A DNA stretch of 64,000 nucleotides from Schizochytrium sp. TIO01 (GCA_004764695.1 SMSO01000031.1:7621261-7685260); one strand, 5' to 3'; numbered from the stretch's first letter, positions 29,234 through 41,117 are shown. Made by a program: numbers and translations. The notes: generated by a model not told the origin, from the letters alone.

Positions 29234-31075
29234 TTAGGACGAACTGTCGTAAGCTTTACGCAGACGGGAAGGACCCGGTGCTGGACTGTGCATAGGTGGT
29301 GAATAGGGTTGAGGAGACTCATCAGAATAATCCGATCTGATACGGAAGTCATCTGCATCAATGCCTCGAAAGTAATCAGCAGAGTCGAAGCGGTGCACGC
29401 GTGGTGAATGCTCAGCCTGCAAACGCTCACGCGCAGCAGTTGTCGATGCTTCCTTATCATCCTCTTCAGCATCTACATGAGCGTGGTGTGGAGGGCCAAC
29501 CATTGACTTACGGTAGGTGACAGCTTTGTTGCTCAGCTTGCTTGCAAACTGGTGAACTGGCGCTGAAGTGCTACCTTCATCAGTAGCCTTGGATTCAACA
29601 GAGTTGTGTCGGCTGGAAGCACCATCCATTTGTTTAGCAAATCGAGATCTTGCGCTTCGCATGGGAGCGTCACCACCCTCCTTCCTATTAATACGCTTAT
29701 GAAGAAGACGCTGAGCCATTAGGGCACTGGAACTCTGTGGAGAAGCAGCACTGGCAGGTTCGTCAACAAGTCTCATAGGAGCTGGCGGAGGAGTGTTTTT
29801 GTCTCCACGAGGAGGTGACCCCGCCACAAGTTCTTCTTCTGCAGGTACACCTGTGAAAAAGTCTGCGCTGTCAAAACGACGCGTGTGTCGTACAGATCGT
29901 TCAAGGACCACACGACGAGCCTCTTCTCGGACGATTGGTTTATCTCTGGTGGCACGACGTAAAGCAGCATCGTCAGACAGAGCTCCACGAAAGAAGTCAG
30001 CACTATCAAAGCGTGGATGCGAGCCTTGGCGAAGCATATGAGCTCTGTTGCCCTTGTCTTGGCGAGGCGGTTGCTGGTGCTGAGATTCGCGAGAAACGGC
30101 AAACTCAGGGCTCAACGGCGTACCACACTCCAGTGCAAGACAATCGGACTCGTCCACAGAGTCGTTTCGTTTCAATCGCACCTCAGACGAGTGATCTCCA
30201 CTGTTCAGGGGAGAAGCAGTTTTAGTGGGCACTCGCGAAGTTTCAACCTGAAGATTATGCGCACGCATAGAGCGGAGGCGAGGGGGGCTCGTTCCTGCAA
30301 TGTTTTCCTCAGGTTGGAGACCCGTGAAGAAGTCGCCACTATCAAAGCGGCGAGCACGGCGGAATGTACGTTCCAGAAGAGCTCGAGTGCCGTCTTTACG
30401 TGGTTCTACAGTGGGATGCTGCAGCTTATCTGCATTAGAGCCGCGAGGCGTAGGAAATGGCAAGGGCGGGGCAGAACGTCTTGGGAAACGTGAGCTTTTG
30501 ATTGATCTATTTCTACCTGCAGGTGCGGCATCCTCGGTTGGGGTGCACGAATCGGTGCTAGAAACTGGTGAAGGATTGGGTTCGGCTTCAAGGTTTAAAA
30601 GGGCCGATTTTGCAGAAAATCGGGCGTTTCCAAGCCCGCTACGAGCAGTATCCTCTGTGTTGGGGTCGGAGGTCTCTGGGTGATGTTTACTCAACAGCTT
30701 CTCGTGAGTGCTGTGAGCGTGATGATGGCCAATTTCTTCGTTCTGCTCAATTTCCTCAAGGTACTCCTTTTGCTGTTCACGGGGGCGCATAAAGTACTCA
30801 CCAGAGTCAAAATGGCGCATTTCAAATAATCGATGATCAAGAAGCTCTCTGCGTCCTTTCATGACTGAATCAACACGCTGGAAGCCCCGCCCTGAGGTAC
30901 GGTTGAGAAGCTGGTTGCGCAGTGGTGACTGCGGCTGCCCTTGTTGTTGTGTTTCATTCATGAGAGAAGTAGCTGCAGACGAAGATGCAGCGGTGGATGA
31001 AGACGAAGGCGAGTTCTCCACAGATGTTGATGCTGGCATCCGTATGACACTGCCATGTTGGTCACCAGAATCCAT
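29234..31075 (-). CDS. Endosulfine-like protein with five FDS[GA][DE][FY]F motifs
   Basis: This 613-residue, mostly disordered protein repeats the endosulfine/ARPP19 core five times: FDSGEYF (89-95 region, Ser91), FDSGDFF (Ser246), FDSADFF (Ser358), FDSADFF (Ser403) and FDSADYF (Ser565). In ENSA/ARPP19/Igo proteins the Ser of FDSGDY is phosphorylated by Greatwall kinase, and the phospho-form inhibits PP2A-B55 to drive mitosis. Most copies here are preceded by a basic helix, such as LLERTFRRARR before the second, LERSVRHTRR before the fourth and ARERLQAEHSPRVHR before the fifth, matching the helix-basic-FDS layout of ENSA. Linkers are Pro/Ser-rich with many SP sites, suggesting further regulation. 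Normal endosulfines are about 110-170 residues with one motif. The ATG opens MDSGDQ. Function as a multivalent phosphatase inhibitor is inference; the repeats themselves are plain. Confidence 0.85.
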   Translation of the reverse strand: MDSGDQHGSVIRMPASTSVENSPSSSSTAASSSAATSLMNETQQQGQPQSPLRNQLLNRTSGRGFQRVDSVMKGRRELLDHRLFEMRHFDSGEYFMRPREQQKEYLEEIEQNEEIGHHHAHSTHEKLLSKHHPETSDPNTEDTARSGLGNARFSAKSALLNLEAEPNPSPVSSTDSCTPTEDAAPAGRNRSIKSSRFPRRSAPPLPFPTPRGSNADKLQHPTVEPRKDGTRALLERTFRRARRFDSGDFFTGLQPEENIAGTSPPRLRSMRAHNLQVETSRVPTKTASPLNSGDHSSEVRLKRNDSVDESDCLALECGTPLSPEFAVSRESQHQQPPRQDKGNRAHMLRQGSHPRFDSADFFRGALSDDAALRRATRDKPIVREEARRVVLERSVRHTRRFDSADFFTGVPAEEELVAGSPPRGDKNTPPPAPMRLVDEPASAASPQSSSALMAQRLLHKRINRKEGGDAPMRSARSRFAKQMDGASSRHNSVESKATDEGSTSAPVHQFASKLSNKAVTYRKSMVGPPHHAHVDAEEDDKEASTTAARERLQAEHSPRVHRFDSADYFRGIDADDFRIRSDYSDESPQPYSPPMHSPAPGPSRLRKAYDSSS

Positions 31076-34000
31076 TCTTACGGATATGCTTTTGAAGGCG
31101 GATTGCTCTAGGTGCTAACTATATTATTCTTGAAGCACAAGTGATTGGAGAAAGTAGGGATATTGCCTATATGTGAACCTGCTTTGCGTCTGCAGAAATG
31201 TATTGCACTAGGTTCAAAAGCTTCTGGTGAAATAATCACAAGATGCGGCGCCAAATCAGTAATTCTGACGTAGACAAATTTGAGCAGACCAAGTCAAATA
31301 AGCACAGATCAATCTCACAAGCACACACACACAAAAACTATGCTGATGTCAAAAGCAGCACTGCAATGATCAGGTAAATCGATCGATGCGTAGAAGGTGC
31401 CTCCTGGCAACGACTTCAACTCGTCGCAGAGCTGACTTGAGATAGAAAGAACGTAACTAGGTAAATAAGGGGGACGATTTGGGCGTGAGTTGCTTTGAGT
31501 TCAATTTGTGCGGACCTCGATGAGTCTAAGCTTGCGCGCGGTCGCTCAGCGTGTTCGGCAGGCAAGATCGCCAGAACGGAGATCTGCCGCGCCTCCACGT
31601 CCTCTCCAGAGCAGAACCGATCCCGAGAAGCGCCGCTGCCGCGCTAGCGATCGCGAGAGGCTGGTTTAGCGCGCTTTGATTTTGATTTTTACTCTCTTTC
31701 TTTTCAGCCTTTTCTCTCTTTTTTTTAACATCACATATTATGCAACAACAACTTGAACAATAACTATAATAACAAAACTTACTTCTACTACTGCGAATAA
31801 TGAGAATGATAGCACCAGGATCACTATTGCCCACCTATCATAAACGCTAATACAATCTATCAACAACAATATCACTCAAAAGAGAAACTTTCAAGCAGAA
31901 AGCAACAAGAAAAGAAGAAAATAGTAACAACAAACAATAAATTGGTATATAAAAAGTTTTTAGAGCTCTTTCTTTCTGGCCAATCGTACGTATTCAAGTT
32001 CATCTCCACTACTGTAGTTTTGGAAAGGAATGGCTTGCCTACGGTGATCCCCAATCTAGCCTTAAGAGAAATTAAGTTGTCTAGCCGAATACAATGCTTT
32101 GCGTGGTTAACACACGAAAGTTTTGCTTGCCTGCTACACTTCTGAGAGAGGAGGCCATTCTTTGCCTTAGTTTATTTGCTTTTGTTATCTCACCCATTTC
32201 TTCTTCTTCCTCACAAAATCCGAGTTATAAATGAAAAACTGTTTGCTTTTCCATAGTATATGTAATCTTTATAAAGTTTTCCTTCATTATTTATCTCTCG
32301 CCTGTGGAAAAAGGGGGCTCGGCAATTCGGGAAAACACCCTGGTGGCTTCAACGTCCCGCTAGAAGTTTTAAGAAGCCCCCCAATTGGTGAAAGATTCTA
32401 TGAGCGCGGCGGTGTATATAAAGAGTCTATGAAACATAGATAGTCCGGTGTAAAGAGAGAAATGGTTTTTTTTTTAATCAATCAATTTTTACCTTTCTTT
32501 CTTTCCTTTTTTAATTGATGATAATCGAAGAAAATGGTTTTCCTTTTTGAGAAGTTGGATTCCATTCCATTAGGTGAGCTCATGGTGGATTTTGGATACG
32601 TCCAGAAATTGTGCAAAGAACTTGCGAGAAACAAGGGAACGGAGTCGGGGGGCGGGTGATCTGCGTTCTGATGTCTGGACGGCGGTGTTTCATTGAGTCA
32701 GAGTGCGAAAGAATGAATGATTTGTTGAGCTGAGTTCCTGTCAAAAATCGCATTTACACTGCTTGCTCGCTGGAACTGGGCAATATAATATGCAATTGCA
32801 ATATAAATGAGTATCAACCAATTTGCGAAAATGGACGTGGCAAAGTTTCAATGGTTGACCCTTGTTGTACAAGTCCAAAATCGTCTCATGAATATGGTCG
32901 TCGGTCTGGTTCATTCTAGAGTCCAGCGAAATATTTGCAACCCGACCTAAGTCTAGCATTCATCTGCAACGAATGAACAAGCAAACTCGTCAGCTGCACG
33001 AAGATACAGAATGGTTGATTGACTAGCCGACCGAAGACGAATTTATCGTCGTTCCAACTGGAGATTACATTGCCATGACACCGATGCACATTCTTTCTTC
33101 ATTTTTTAACCTTGATGGGAAAAGTAGCAGTAAACAGAATTGCATACATTATTTTATGCTACAATAAAAGGTTATTAGGTGTACGAGCAAAGGGTTTCAG
33201 GTTGTCCGTGCACTTCAGAACAGCGATTCGTCATTCAGCAGATGCGGCCAGCCTTCACGACGAGGCAGCAGCCAGCCCCCAGGTGATCGGAGAAAGGATC
33301 TCCAATAGTTGCTCGGGAAGTTTAGGTGTAATGCTCTCCTTCTCATACGGCTTAACTTGCGTAACGCCTTGCATTTCCAGCCTTCTTCATAGGTGCTATT
33401 TTTAAGGCCTTGACAGATCTACTTTGGCTTGTTCTAGGCTGGTGTGAGAAGCAAACTCTCTGAAGAGGTTTGTTTATGTTAGCTTGTGGCCCCATTTGTT
33501 TTCGTGCCGAAGACTAGGAGGGTTGGATTTGCTTTACAGGGGTGGTAAACTCACAAGACAATAGAACGTAATCAATTGGCTCTCCCTTTTTCTTCCCCTC
33601 GCACGGTTCTGCGTGAATCTGCTGCTCCTCAAAAGTCGCCAATCAGATTGTCGATCTCCACAATGTGTCGCGTATGATTCCATAAACCCATCAGGGGTTT
33701 ACAACAACGGCGACGGCGATGACGATGATAAAGGCGACAGTGACAAAGATCATAATGATGATAGTAGTGGTGATGGCATGCCGGTGCTGGTGCTGGCTGG
33801 TTGGTTGGTGGAAATTACCCCTCCTTGGAAAATCACAATCTAAGTCCTGAAAATTAATCGTAATCGTGGGTACCGGTACTCTCAGGGTTGCCTAGTGGCC
33901 AGTAGATAAGTGCTAGAAGGAGGGCATGTTACTGTTACGCCAAGTTTGGCTGGGAAACGTAGGTGCGAAAAGCGCGGGTTCGAGATGGCGCGAAAGGAGA

Positions 34001-36250
34001 AGACAAAAGGATGTGGAGAGATGGAGAGTAATGAGTGCAAGGGAGGGTCAGCAGGGAAGAAACTGTTTCATAACAATCTGAGAGGACTGCAATGAATTCT
34101 GGAAGCAGCGAAGCACAAGAGGCGGAGAATGGTTTCTTTCTTTCTATGGGCAACTGATGATGTAAGAACTAAAAGAAAGGAACTCAGAAACTTGAGTGGC
34201 GCGATGGGCGCAGCAGTGCAGTAGCAGAAGAAGGTTCGGAGAGCTGGACATTTGAGAATTAACTATCGACACACGATATTTCAACAATCTTTTCAGAAGA
34301 ATAAATGAAAGTCTGCAGGAAGCAGCGGGTCTTGAAGGGAAGGGTTTTTAACATTAAAAAGGAAAGCTTCCTTGAAAGACCGGCTGAAGTGCGCGCTGAG
34401 GAGAAACGAGTTGCAAGTGCAATTGGAATCCATTATCAGCGAAGTGGAGGTTCGCCTACTTTATTGATACCTCTTATTCATTTATTGGGGTGGCTGCCTC
34501 ATTTACTTATATACCAAAACAAACAAACAAAATGGTATTGCTAGGTGGTAGCAGTACCACAGTGCATAATAGAGTCTAAAATTGTAACACAGCACATCTG
34601 AAATTGATAATGTCGTCTCGCTGGCTTTGTGCTAGCGCGACAGGGAAGTGCGAAAGACGGCGTTCAACCTAACACGTTCAAGATCATAATATAGAGACCT
34701 GGAGGCGGTATGGTATCCGGATGCTGCCAACAGTGAACAGGCATCTGGCGCTTGTCCAGGTAGCCCCGAATATTGAAAAAAAGAGCTAAAAGATGCAATA
34801 AAACCTGCTTCCCCTTTGCTAAAGGACTCTGTCTCGGTAGATCAAAATTTTCTGTCGTGAGGAAACTCTGCCCCTCTGGCAAAGTTATGGATTGTCCTTT
34901 GAGTTTCATGTGTTGACCTTACCTGTGGCTTACTGATAGCCTAGGTCCTGAGGAATCCACCAACATTGGAAATTAGTACCGCCTACTTTTTACTTCAATA
35001 ATTTCGTACTCTTAATCCAATGAAGCTTTTGATGATCACCATTGCCTCTGCAAAGAACCCCACAAGCCTTTGACTCACGATACATTGCCCCCGAATCCAT
35101 TTTGAATTCGATTTTGAACAATTGTCGAGAGAAACAAAACTGCACTTGCGAAATATAATTATATTATAAATACCTAAAGACTTATCCGGTAATCTAAAGC
35201 CAACTCTTTGCTTTCCAATAAACTATAGCACAATGCGGAAATTTAGTCCTGCTAAAAAGGTATCGAAAATTGACTCTTATACCACCACATTCCTTGTCGA
35301 ACATTAAAACTCCATCACCGCATCATTATACGACAAAGCCCATGTGTCCTATATTGATTTTTAGAAGCCATTTTTAGCATGTTTCGTCCAAGTATACTTG
35401 ATACATATATGTGCGCTCTATGTTATGTCTAAGCAGTGAGGCCGGCAATTGTTTGGAACAGCCATTTATTTGGTGCCGCAAGTTTAGCATGGTAATAATA
35501 GCCTTGCTGTGCTATAGTCAGAGTTTTACATAAATAGATTCTAGCTTCGTATAATCTATACTGGCCAATTCTACGCAGATGAGAACAACCTCAACATGAT
35601 ACAACCGAAAGGGAACCTTTTGCTTAAGAAGGAAGACGACCCCTAGGCATTCTCAGCATGATGCTCAATTGTTCGATTCTAAACAGGTTACTTTCACTTC
35701 TGAATAGTTTGAGTTGTTGACACCTATGCTATTGAGAAACCCAAGGGTTGTCACATCGTGTTAAAGACTACTTTCGCACAAGCAATACTTTTGTAGAATC
35801 TAGCAAAGCGAGTATTGAGCTTTCTCAGCACCTATATTTTTCCTTTCGTTCATTTCACCTTTTTGTTCATCAAGTATCTTAGAGCTGCCACTTAACGTTA
35901 TGAATCTCTTTAATTCCACATCTACGACCTAAGTTCATAGGTGGGTTAGACTATTTTCCTGGAACATTCTTGTATTTCATTTTTCTAATTTCATTGCAAC
36001 TGGCACTTTGTAGCCGCTTCTCGTGGTTCTCCTTTTCACAGTTTCGCCTTGGAGTGAGATGCCAATTTTAGTCGCCCTTTTTCTTTTCTTTTTTTGCGTA
36101 GTATAGCCTATAGACAACGCTTTTATATCAATACTTGATGAATATTATTTATTTATTTTAAAGAAAAAAAGATAGGATGCAAAACGTTGGTAAAGAAATG
36201 AACAGAATAAGCAACTGTCAAACACCAACAGGTTGCGCCGAGCCTCAGAG
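31076..36250. other. Large gene-free region
   Basis: No protein gene, tRNA or rRNA could be supported in this 5.2 kb. It is AT-rich with stop codons in all frames. A GAC/GAT-rich patch lies near 33700-33780, and a TATA-like GTATATAAAG near 32412 has no gene behind it. The left end should contain the endosulfine-like gene's promoter, the right end that of the glycosyltransferase fusion. Non-coding RNA genes cannot be excluded. Confidence 0.5.
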
Positions 36251-39200
36251 ATGCTGCCCCCAAGAGGGATTGGGCACAAAAGATGGGTAGCTTCCACGCT
36301 ATTTTTTTCATTTATTACACTTGTGGAGCTGGTGTTCGGCGTGAGGGGAGATTCTGGCAATTTGTCAACCAGGAATGATGACACCCAATTGGCCATCGAC
36401 ACAGCACATAAAGATTATCAAGCGTACTTGCTCTACAATGAGTGCGTTACTGCAGATAACCAACGCCAGGTTGAGCTCGCAGAGCAATGCTACATGGAGG
36501 CTCTCAAGCTAAAGCCAGACTTGCTAGAGGCTATGAATAATCTAGCAGGGTTGTATCGAAGGGAATCATCTTATGGCAACGCACAGAGGCTATATGAAGA
36601 AGTTTTACGAGTCGCTACAGATCAAGGTAACCTGCGTCTTAAAATTGCATCGAAAAATAACCTCGGATTGTTGGCTCTTCAAAGATCAACGGGTGGAAAA
36701 GAGAACATCCTTAATGACCCCAACACTGTTCGTGAGGTTACTATCCCATACTATCTTTCAGCTATCGAAGACGATCCTACATTCATTGATGCGATTTACA
36801 ACCTTGGTAATGCCTATTCAATTTTAGGGGAGCCAGCATCGGCGTACGACCAATACATGAGGGTTTTGGAACTGGATCCACACCATATATCAGCTAACAT
36901 GAACGTCGGCAACATTTTCATTAGACTCAACCGTTTCTCTCAGGCAGCTGCTTACCATGAGCGTGCTGCAAATGCTGCAAATGCATTAGGTGCGTCAGCT
37001 CAGCTGCAAACCGATACGCTCAATAACTTAGGACAAACCCTACGTGAAATGGGTGACTTATATGGCGCAATCGCTGCTCATGAGAAAGCATTGCAGCTCA
37101 TCCCAACCGCCAGTGACGCTTTATTATTCACCATAGTTGCGAAGCGAGCTCTTTGTCAATGGCAAAACTGGGATAAACTTCACGTTAGTCTTACCGAACT
37201 ATGGACACAGCAGTTGACCCCGCAGAGTACCCCATATGATTCACTCTTATTTCCACCTCATCTCTTGCGGGGAGCTGTGACGCCAGCAAAGATTTCTCGT
37301 GCGTTTGTGGTAACAGCGACCGATGTAACTCGCTCTAAGGAAAACAGTGCGGCAAAAGGGTCTATAGTAAGACAAATCAAACAGAAAAGTTTTCCTCTCA
37401 ACCTGGGCTATGTTTCTTACGATATGGATAACCATCCGATGGCTTTTCTAATGCATGGTTTGTACAAAAATCACAACAGATCACAATTTGGCGTTTTTGT
37501 GTTTATGTACGGTCCTCGTAAAAACAGTTGGCAAAGAACTCGTTTAGTTGAAGCTGTGGACACTTTTTATGATGTGTCGGCAGCCGCAACAGATGCGTTT
37601 GTTAATGCAATGCAAGAAAGCAACATCAACATTTGTGTTGATCTGATGGGCCACACAAGAGGTGCTAAGCCTGAAATAATGAGTCTAGCAGGCCCAGCGT
37701 TATATGTGAACTTTCTCGGATATCCTGGAACCAGTGGATTCCGTGACGAAAACACATTTATTATCGTCGATCGACATGTCCTGCCTCTCGAAAACATCGT
37801 TGCAGAAATTACAGAGCGGCCTATATACCTGCCAAGCACATATCAAGCAAACGACTATAACTCTACAAATGCATTGTGTCAATCGTTTTTGGAAAGTGAA
37901 AGGTCTTACCTTGCTTGCCGTGATGCGGGGGATGTTGACGCGCAGCTCGAATCCTTAAATGACACAGAAAACATTCAGCAGAAGATATTCCGATTTGCAA
38001 ACTTCAACTCCTTACACAAGCTGGAACCTGCAAGTTTTGATGTTTGGATGCGAATTTTACAGCGGGTACCACGAAGCGTGATGCTGTTTGTTGAACATGG
38101 TGATCTACCAGAACAAAATACTACAGCCAGCCTTCGAGCAGAGGCTGCTGCGCGAGGTGTTTCTCAAGATCGCCTCGTCTTCTTGTCGCGGGCGGGTAAA
38201 AACAAGCACTTAGATCGAATTAAAAAGGTGGACCTTTTTCTTGATTCACTGGTGTATGGTGCACATTCAACAGCCAGTGATGTGCTATGGGCAGGCGTTC
38301 CTCTTTTAACTATTCGTGGTAGAATCTTTCCTGGGCGCGTTGCGACTAGTCTGTTGGAATCCTTGGGGATCGCTGATGCTCTCTCTGTTTACTCGGTCAA
38401 AGAGTTCGAAGATACCGCCGTAGAACTTGCCACTCACCCCTACCGTCTTGCTGCTGTTCGCATGCGGCTTTCGCGCGCTCTCGTGGAGAAAGATACATAT
38501 GACCCTATCATCTATACACAAAATTTTGAGAATGGTATTCGTGCTGCAGTGGATGAAAGCTGGGAAGGACGTGAAGCAGGCGCAATTTTTATCTTGCAGC
38601 AAAACCTTAACGTTGAAGGTACAGTCAGAAATAAGCTTCTGGGAGATAAAATTTTAGAGCTCATAAATCAAGGGAGAGAATTACACTATTCAAACCCTAA
38701 GCAAGCTGCTAACCTCTACCGTCGGGCACTGGGAGCTAGCACACAATCAGTGCATCTAGACAAAGCAATAGAAGCTCTTCATCTGTTAGGCCTATCAGAA
38801 GGTAAACCTATATATATTCACAGGGCTGTAAATCTAGCAAGAAAGTTGGGTCTGAAGGGAGCTTTCTATTTCAAGAATCTGGCCCACTTCGTGCGTGGAC
38901 AAGGGAACGTTGATCTCGCTAGAGCTTATTTTCGAGAGGCGCTTGACCTTTGCATTGAGGAGAACAACTCTCTTGAAGAATTTACTTCTATTTTTTCTGC
39001 AGCGGTGCACCTCTCGTTCTTGGCTTCTCCCCAAAAAATGACTGGTGATGCATTTCTTCTCATGGAACGTATTGAAACTATTTTTCAACGTTTGCCCCCA
39101 CAAGTCGTCTCTGAAGCCCTATTTTCGCATCTAGACACAATGGCGCATGCCCTATCTATGAACTCCACGGAGGGTTCTTATGTTGCAAGTTATATTCTGA

Positions 39201-40525
39201 GACGCTCTGCAGAAATATTTCCAGTAGAAAGCGAACAGCGTGCCTTAAGGCTTTACCTTGCGGCTACCTTGCTTCCTCAAAATGAACTGCCTCATGAGGC
39301 TCTCGCAATGTACACAAGTGCTCTCAAAGCTCACCATGCTGCAAGATTTAAACCTCGAATGGAACATCGAGCTCCGAAATCACAACGCCCACGTGTTGTA
39401 TTCTATTGTGATGAATACTCGCAAACATGGTGGCCAAACTGGGGTCCACGATCACCTGAAAATGGAGTTGGTGGATCCGAAGAAGCTGTAATTTTCCTGG
39501 CTCGCGAACTTGCAGGCTTAGGAAACGTCGTCGAAATCTATACAGATCCTTTGGAAGAAGATATGGGCCGGGAGCCACATGCTGATGTGTATTGGCTACC
39601 TTACTCGGCATATGATGTAAGTGACCCGCCTGATGTCTTTGTTTCTTGGCGATACCACTTCTCTGCTGCTCTTGGGGAGTCCGCTCCAGTACGTTTATTG
39701 TGGCTCCATGACATGGTCACATCAGTTGGAAAACAGATTGCGTTGCAGGTGCAACGAGGCATTATACACTCTGTTCTTATGGGCAGCCGCTTTCACATCT
39801 CAGCAATGCCCCCTGAGGTTCAAGCTGCATCATTCATGTTAGGGTTAGGTCTTCAAAATAAGTACTTTGTGGATGGTGTCAACAATAATTTAGACTTTAT
39901 CTACGCGTCTGCTCCAAATCGCGGCCTTGAAGAGCTGCTGCGAATTTGGCCTCAAATATATGACGCAAATCCCCAAGTGCGACTTTTTATTTATTATGGA
40001 TTTTCTGAATCCTTCATGAAATGGGGAAATCAAACAATGCCTGATTTTGAATCTTGGATAAACCACATTAATGGGACCATCACAAACCTGGCCACAAAAG
40101 GTGTGACTTACGTTGGGATGGTTTCACATCAAGAATTAGCTCTTGCGTACGCTCGTGCTGGATTCAGCCTCTATCCGACCTCTTATTCTGAAACTGCGTG
40201 TGTTTCTTTGATGAAGTCCATGGCCATGGGTGCAATCCCGATTACAAGCCGATTCGTCAATTCATCACTTCCAGAGTTAACTAAGTTATGGGACCTTGGT
40301 CCTCCTGTGCGCGAAATCTATTCGAAACCAATAAGTAAAGATACAAGGTTTCTGCAAGAGTATTCAGACAGTATCATTGCTGCTATATCCCAGCCTAGAC
40401 ATGTTCTTGCTGATCATCGTGCAAAAATGAAGGAGTGGGCTCGCAAAGAATTGATCTGGCCTGCAATTGCGGATCGTTTCGTCAATCATGTCCAGTTACT
40501 CAAGACGAAATTCATAAATTCCTAA
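36251..40525 (+). CDS. Membrane-anchored OGT-like (GT41) protein fused to a second glycosyltransferase domain
   Basis: A 1424-residue protein; the first in-frame ATG is 36251. Residues about 12-31 form a signal anchor (WVASTLFFSFITLVELVFG), which puts the rest in the secretory lumen. TPR repeats cover about 50-290. The OGT/SPINDLY-like catalytic region (about 380-780) has GYVSYDMDNHP (H395, the position of the human OGT HP histidine), a GYPGTSG motif, AGKNKH (K650, matching the UDP-contacting Lys) and GAHSTASDVLWAG (H672). A helical, TPR-like bridge follows, then a second Rossmann-type glycosyltransferase region (about 1045-1424) with a GGSEEA motif and a C-terminal YSETACVSLMKSMAMG segment typical of GT-B enzymes of the GT4 kind. 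Metazoan OGT is nucleocytoplasmic and lacks both the anchor and the second transferase. A Golgi enzyme making a two-sugar product is a reasonable inference. Confidence 0.9.
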   Translation: MLPPRGIGHKRWVASTLFFSFITLVELVFGVRGDSGNLSTRNDDTQLAIDTAHKDYQAYLLYNECVTADNQRQVELAEQCYMEALKLKPDLLEAMNNLAGLYRRESSYGNAQRLYEEVLRVATDQGNLRLKIASKNNLGLLALQRSTGGKENILNDPNTVREVTIPYYLSAIEDDPTFIDAIYNLGNAYSILGEPASAYDQYMRVLELDPHHISANMNVGNIFIRLNRFSQAAAYHERAANAANALGASAQLQTDTLNNLGQTLREMGDLYGAIAAHEKALQLIPTASDALLFTIVAKRALCQWQNWDKLHVSLTELWTQQLTPQSTPYDSLLFPPHLLRGAVTPAKISRAFVVTATDVTRSKENSAAKGSIVRQIKQKSFPLNLGYVSYDMDNHPMAFLMHGLYKNHNRSQFGVFVFMYGPRKNSWQRTRLVEAVDTFYDVSAAATDAFVNAMQESNINICVDLMGHTRGAKPEIMSLAGPALYVNFLGYPGTSGFRDENTFIIVDRHVLPLENIVAEITERPIYLPSTYQANDYNSTNALCQSFLESERSYLACRDAGDVDAQLESLNDTENIQQKIFRFANFNSLHKLEPASFDVWMRILQRVPRSVMLFVEHGDLPEQNTTASLRAEAAARGVSQDRLVFLSRAGKNKHLDRIKKVDLFLDSLVYGAHSTASDVLWAGVPLLTIRGRIFPGRVATSLLESLGIADALSVYSVKEFEDTAVELATHPYRLAAVRMRLSRALVEKDTYDPIIYTQNFENGIRAAVDESWEGREAGAIFILQQNLNVEGTVRNKLLGDKILELINQGRELHYSNPKQAANLYRRALGASTQSVHLDKAIEALHLLGLSEGKPIYIHRAVNLARKLGLKGAFYFKNLAHFVRGQGNVDLARAYFREALDLCIEENNSLEEFTSIFSAAVHLSFLASPQKMTGDAFLLMERIETIFQRLPPQVVSEALFSHLDTMAHALSMNSTEGSYVASYILRRSAEIFPVESEQRALRLYLAATLLPQNELPHEALAMYTSALKAHHAARFKPRMEHRAPKSQRPRVVFYCDEYSQTWWPNWGPRSPENGVGGSEEAVIFLARELAGLGNVVEIYTDPLEEDMGREPHADVYWLPYSAYDVSDPPDVFVSWRYHFSAALGESAPVRLLWLHDMVTSVGKQIALQVQRGIIHSVLMGSRFHISAMPPEVQAASFMLGLGLQNKYFVDGVNNNLDFIYASAPNRGLEELLRIWPQIYDANPQVRLFIYYGFSESFMKWGNQTMPDFESWINHINGTITNLATKGVTYVGMVSHQELALAYARAGFSLYPTSYSETACVSLMKSMAMGAIPITSRFVNSSLPELTKLWDLGPPVREIYSKPISKDTRFLQEYSDSIIAAISQPRHVLADHRAKMKEWARKELIWPAIADRFVNHVQLLKTKFINS

Positions 40526-41117
40526 CCAGTTTATCAGCCAAGCCATAGTTAAGTATGCAATTAGTATTAGTTTGGTTGATCCGAACTCAAGAAACTATCT
40601 GATCTTGAATATTGATAGAATAACCCTTGATTTATTTCTTTCCGTGCCAAAAGATGACAGGCCAGAGCTTAAGTTTTTCCTATTTTATGAAAGATCGAAA
40701 CCTCTTCACTGGGAATTTATGCGCACAAATAGTGAAAACTATATGCATTCTCATATATGAGGGATTTCCTTCTTGCTCTGCGTCTAACCACCAGTCCGAG
40801 ACCCTCCGTGATGAACGTGGTGTTCTTATCATTAGATAGAGAAATCGCTACAATATCACTTCAAGAAACGGCTGGCTCACTCGTTCGTCAATCCGAACTG
40901 GACACCAGCAGAAACTACATTGAAGGGGGGTTGACCCATTTCTACTGCAAGGTCATAGAGATATCAACATCTCTCACTGTGAAAATATAGAACAGCTTTT
41001 GTGATCGTTGAAATGCTACGATGCGTGGCAGAGAAGTATCAAATGAAATTCAAAGAAAAAAAAACAAGAACAAAACAATGAGTTCATATTAGGGCTGGAA
41101 TATTTTTGTGTTACTTT
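40526..41117. other. Convergent intergenic region
   Basis: 0.6 kb separates the 3' ends of the glycosyltransferase fusion (+) and CCT4 (-). No gene is seen. Confidence 0.5.

Noticed and set aside
33112-33405. 97-codon open frame (+) in the gene desert
   Set aside because: No motif and no coding-like third-position bias.
33960-33995. tRNA-like GGGTTCGAGA segment
   Set aside because: The T-loop-like string is not flanked by a pairing T-stem, and no acceptor stem or anticodon arm could be built.
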